Positions 31,655-34,290 of a DNA stretch of 34,290 bases are shown here, one piece after another; the stretch's first letter is position 1, and each line of letters opens with the position of its first letter. Position numbers and translations under genes: made by a program. The DNA comes from Eutrophocola sp964601805 (GTDB taxonomy: Bacteria > Pseudomonadota > Gammaproteobacteria > Pseudomonadales > Pseudohongiellaceae), in assembly GCA_964601805.1 (NCBI GenBank), contig CAZROW010000030.1, positions 1 to 34,290 of the forward strand, read 5' to 3'. Under the pieces are notes generated by a model. The model was not told the DNA's origin and did no database searches. It saw nothing but the letters and a program-made list of their open reading frames with translations.

Positions 31655-32563
31655 CTAGATATCCAGTTCGCGGGTGAGGTCGAAACCTCCCTTGTCATTC
31701 AACTCAAAGTCACCATCCATGACGGCATAGAGCCATGCCGCAGACTTCTTCATGCCGCCCAGCGGATACAGGTGACAAAGGGTAATGCCGCACTCAGGAT
31801 CATTGGCCTGGTAATTGGCCAGGTCGCGAGTGATCTTGTCCGGCATGCGCGTGGTCATCAACTTGGCGATGTTTGCCGCCTGGCGTGTAAGAACGCGCAT
31901 GGAAGGACCAATGCCGCAGGCCTTGGCATGACCCATCAGGGTCTTGATGGTGGCCAGGCCCGGAATGCCGATGTGGATAGGCAGTTCATTACCTTCAGCG
32001 CGGATTTTCTTGTCCCAGGCAATGATGGGTTCTGCTTCAAAACAGAACTGTGTCGTGATGTACATGTCGATGCCATTTTCCTTCGCATAGACATTTTTCT
32101 CCAGCAAGGCCTTGGTGACTTCTTCCGATGGAATATCAGGTGAGCCTTCAGGATGGCCGGCTACACCCAGCTTGGTGATGCCGTATTTCTGAAACAGGTC
32201 CAGCTTCAGGATTTCCATTGAGCTGGAGAAATCGCCAACCGGGTTATCCACGCCGCCACCAATGAGCAGGGCTTCTTCAACACCGCACTCGTCCTGGAAA
32301 ATTTTCAGGTTTTCCTCGAAGAATGCCTTGTTGGGAATGGAACGGGCAGCGAAATGCGGAACCGGCTTCATGCCTTCGGCATGCAGGCGCTGTACAGTGG
32401 CCACGGTATCCCTGATATCAGAGCCAGGCAGGAAGGTGACAAAGACAGTTGTGCCCGGACGCAGGAGATCCCTGAAGTCCTCGATTTTTTTGGCGCCGCC
32501 CGGTGTGACCTCAACGGAGGTATTTTCCAGGAACTTGAGAATATTTTGTTTATCGTCTGACAT
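31655..32563 (-). CDS. Methylenetetrahydrofolate reductase family protein (divergent MetF)
   Basis: The 302-residue protein has the MTHFR (PF02219) barrel pattern: VEVTPGG with E18 where E. coli MetF has FEFFPP, PHFAAR (69-74), IGGGVDNP with D106, AGHPEGSPD (135-143) and TTQFCFE with Q172, so the residues matching E. coli E28, D120 and Q183 appear kept. The sequence between these is unlike enteric MetF. Similar divergent forms occur in bacteria that use one-carbon units from methylated amines or betaine, so it may serve methionine synthesis or C1 oxidation. GGGTGA lies 8 nt before the ATG. No SAM or SAH riboswitch was recognised upstream. Confidence 0.8.
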   Translation of the reverse strand: MSDDKQNILKFLENTSVEVTPGGAKKIEDFRDLLRPGTTVFVTFLPGSDIRDTVATVQRLHAEGMKPVPHFAARSIPNKAFFEENLKIFQDECGVEEALLIGGGVDNPVGDFSSSMEILKLDLFQKYGITKLGVAGHPEGSPDIPSEEVTKALLEKNVYAKENGIDMYITTQFCFEAEPIIAWDKKIRAEGNELPIHIGIPGLATIKTLMGHAKACGIGPSMRVLTRQAANIAKLMTTRMPDKITRDLANYQANDPECGITLCHLYPLGGMKKSAAWLYAVMDGDFELNDKGGFDLTRELDI

Positions 32564-32668
32564 GGTTATTTCACCCAGCAGTAGGCCTCTTTAGATTATG
32601 TTCGGATATGCCTTCCCCGGCGCAAACGGCAGATAATCAGAGGGGTTAAAGTCGAAAAAGGCGCTATT

Positions 32669-33946
32669 TTATAGACTTGCTCGCTCGCGGGCAAACGCCT
32701 GTATTGCCCGGGTCAGGGTACCCAGATCATCCGGGTTAATGCAATAGGGCGGCATGATATAGACCAGCCTGCCAAAGGGCCGAATCCAGGCTCCGCGGGC
32801 GACGAAAAAGGCCTGGGCATGGGCCATATCGATCGGCTCGACCATCTCGACCACACCGATTGCGCCCAGAACCCGGACGTCGGCAACCGAGGATTCCTGC
32901 CGGCAAGGCGCCAGTTCTGTTTCCAGCTGGGCGGCGATACGCTCAACCGAGGATTGCCATCCGGTGCTTTCCAGCAAGTCGATACTGGCATTGGCACAGG
33001 CGCAGGCCAACGGATTGCCCATGAAGGTGGGGCCATGCATGAAGACGCCGCCGTTTTCTGAAATCACGCTGGCAATATCTTCAGTACATAGCGTGGCGGC
33101 CAGTGTCATGTAACCGCCGGTCAGGGTTTTCCCCAGGCACATGATGTCCGGGGAAATACCGGCATGCTCACAGGCAAACATTTTGCCCGTGCGCCCGAAC
33201 CCGGTGGCTATTTCATCGGCAATGAGCAGCACATCATGGTCATGGCAAAGCTGCCTGACCCTGGCCAGGTAATCGGCGGAATAAAAATACATTCTGCCTG
33301 CCCCCTGTACGATGGGTTCAAGAATGACGGCAGCGATTTCCTGGCTGTGCTGCGCCAGCAGTTGCTGCATGTTGTCCAGGTCATCCTGGCGAGCGGTTTT
33401 GCCAAAACGGCATTGGGGAGCATTCGCAAAATACTGCTGTGTCAGGACGCCGACAAAGCGGTCATGCATGCCGGTGACCGGATCACAGACGCTCATGGCG
33501 GCAAAGGTATCCCCGTGGTAACCGTTGCGAATGGCCAGCATACGGGTGCGTCCGGATTGCCCCCGGGCCTGCCAGTACTGGATGGCCATTTTCATGGCGA
33601 CCTCCACGGCAACCGAGCCACTGTCACACAGGAATACTTTCTGCAGGGGCTCAGGTGACAGGGCCACCAGTTTTTTGCCAAGGGCGACGGCGGGCTCATG
33701 TGTAATACCACCGAACATGACATGGGCCATGTTATCCAGCTGTTTCTTTACCGCGGAATTCAAGGCAGGGTGGTTATAACCATGCAGAACACTCCACCAG
33801 GAGGCCATGCCATCCACCAGGGATTCACCGGACTCCAGTAACAGGTTGACGCCTTCCGCCCGAACCACCGGATAAACCGGTAATGGGTTGTCCATGGAGG
33901 TGTAGGGATGCCAGAGATGTTCCCTGTCAAAATCGAGATCAATCAT
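32669..33946 (-). CDS. bioA: Adenosylmethionine-8-amino-7-oxononanoate aminotransferase
   Basis: BioA is the PLP enzyme that makes 7,8-diaminopelargonate in biotin synthesis, using SAM as amino donor. The 425 residues show LWHPYTSM (11-18), WWSVLHGYNHP (50-60), DSGSVAVEVAMKMA (108-121), GYHGDT (142-147), IADEIATGFGRTG (242-254, D244 to PLP nitrogen), the PLP lysine K273 in LGKTLTGGYM, and HGPTFMGNPLACA. All are BioA hallmarks. It is not next to other bio genes here; the metF-like gene follows 105 bp downstream on the same strand. Confidence 0.96.
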   Translation of the reverse strand: MIDLDFDREHLWHPYTSMDNPLPVYPVVRAEGVNLLLESGESLVDGMASWWSVLHGYNHPALNSAVKKQLDNMAHVMFGGITHEPAVALGKKLVALSPEPLQKVFLCDSGSVAVEVAMKMAIQYWQARGQSGRTRMLAIRNGYHGDTFAAMSVCDPVTGMHDRFVGVLTQQYFANAPQCRFGKTARQDDLDNMQQLLAQHSQEIAAVILEPIVQGAGRMYFYSADYLARVRQLCHDHDVLLIADEIATGFGRTGKMFACEHAGISPDIMCLGKTLTGGYMTLAATLCTEDIASVISENGGVFMHGPTFMGNPLACACANASIDLLESTGWQSSVERIAAQLETELAPCRQESSVADVRVLGAIGVVEMVEPIDMAHAQAFFVARGAWIRPFGRLVYIMPPYCINPDDLGTLTRAIQAFARERASL

Positions 33947-33995
33947 GGCAGCAATTTTAGGGGATTGGGGCGGGAAGTCCTAATAAAACCGGGGG

Positions 33996-34010
33996 CCCGG
34001 CTGCGCCGGG
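33996..34010 (-). terminator. Possible minus-strand hairpin terminator upstream of bioA
   Basis: CCCGG-CTGCG-CCGGG hairpin. On the minus strand it is followed after GCCCCCGG by TTTTATT, so it may end a transcript entering from the right of the window. The T tract is displaced from the stem, which weakens the call. Confidence 0.3.
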
Positions 34011-34045
34011 AGGAACAAGGGACAAGGAGCAAGGGACAAGGAACG
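34011..34045. repeat. Heptamer tandem array (AGGGACA-like) x5
   Basis: Five heptamers AGGAACA, AGGGACA, AGGAGCA, AGGGACA, AGGAACG. The complement reads TGTCCCT-type, the same heptamer family as the TTGTCCC array at 34238-34290 but inverted relative to it. Confidence 0.75.
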
Positions 34046-34078
34046 ACACGTTGGGCCTGAACGAATGTCCGGGGTGTC

Positions 34079-34174
34079 GTAGGTCGGGATAGACGCGAAG
34101 CGTCGTTTCCCGACGCGGGGATTTACCTCATGTGAAATTTTTTGTCGGCAAACGCTTCGCTCATGCCGACCTAC
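34079..34174. repeat. REPIN-like inverted REP doublet
   Basis: A 96-bp palindromic element bounded by GTAGGTCGG (34079-34087) and CCGACCTAC (34166-34174). The left half folds as GTCGGG/CCCGAC around GACGC-GAA-GCGTC (34083-34114). The right half folds as GTCGGCA/TGCCGAC around CGCTTCGC (34144-34170). The halves are inverted copies of one REP-like hairpin, with GCGAAGCG and CGCTTCGC at their tips. Confidence 0.75.
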
Positions 34175-34237
34175 AAAAATACGAATAAACGCCATTGTTC
34201 AGGGAGTACGCTTGACATAAAAAAACGGCAAATCATC

Positions 34238-34290
34238 TTGTCCCTTGTCCCTTGTCCCTTGTCCCTTGTCCCTTGTCCCTTGTCCCTTGT
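34238..34290. repeat. Heptamer tandem array (TTGTCCC)n running off the window
   Basis: Seven perfect TTGTCCC units (34238-34286) plus TTGT to the last base, so the true length is unknown. Perfect identity of units implies recent expansion or an active slippage tract. Confidence 0.95.

Larger units (their letters stand above)
33947..34290. other. Gene-free repeat-rich region upstream of bioA
   Basis: These 344 bp contain no credible gene. They hold the hairpin at 33996-34010, the five-unit heptamer array, the REPIN-like palindrome and the TTGTCCC array. Any bioA promoter must lie in or left of this repeat block; none was recognised. Confidence 0.6.

Overview
The window is a stretch of gammaproteobacterial core chromosome. 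A single run of 100 N at 6775-6874 marks it as a draft or metagenome assembly. Gene content and order follow a layout I know from Pseudomonas and relatives: hemE, gltD/gltB, aroB/aroK, pilQPONM, ponA, rpmE, priA, SPOR gene, hslVU, ubiE/ubiJ/ubiB, hisI/hisE, tatABC. The AroK, AroB, GltB, HemE, PilMNOPQ and UbiB proteins all look gammaproteobacterial. I cannot name a genus. No phage, insertion sequence, CRISPR array, tRNA or rRNA gene was recognised.

Layout. Positions 1-7100 carry, on the minus strand, tatABC (twin-arginine export), hisE and hisI (histidine steps 2 and 3, encoded separately) and ubiB, ubiJ, ubiE (ubiquinone). A plus-strand secreted serine hydrolase is inserted between ubiB and ubiJ. 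Positions 7120-10060 carry a minus-strand proteostasis and cell-envelope cluster: SPOR gene, hslV, hslU and a GBBH-like/DUF971 gene. Positions 10061-10424 have no gene and hold a phased 42-bp repeat array where argS usually sits. Then come priA (minus), a monofunctional chorismate mutase and rpmE (plus), and PBP1a (minus). PBP1a is divergent from the type IV pilus assembly operon pilMNOPQ (plus, 16525-21654). That operon ends in a strong terminator, followed by aroK-aroB (shikimate pathway), gltB-gltD (glutamate synthase), hemE (heme) and folK (folate). After folK lies a 479-bp gene-free region with a large structured inverted-repeat element, then metF-like and bioA on the minus strand. The end of the window is a REP doublet flanked by heptamer tandem arrays.

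Functionally the window is mostly housekeeping: amino-acid and cofactor biosynthesis, quinone synthesis, protein export and quality control, replication restart, cell wall and pilus. The unusual material is non-coding: (i) a 268-bp element with 33-bp near-perfect terminal inverted repeats and an adjacent minus-strand intrinsic terminator (31211-31511); (ii) 42-bp repeats carrying a 7-9-7 dyad spaced at exactly four helical turns (10105-10272); (iii) a REPIN-like palindrome flanked by inverted heptamer arrays (34011-34290), with related octamer arrays at 74-105 and 7033-7056. None of these could be tested by search here. They are candidates, not demonstrated systems.
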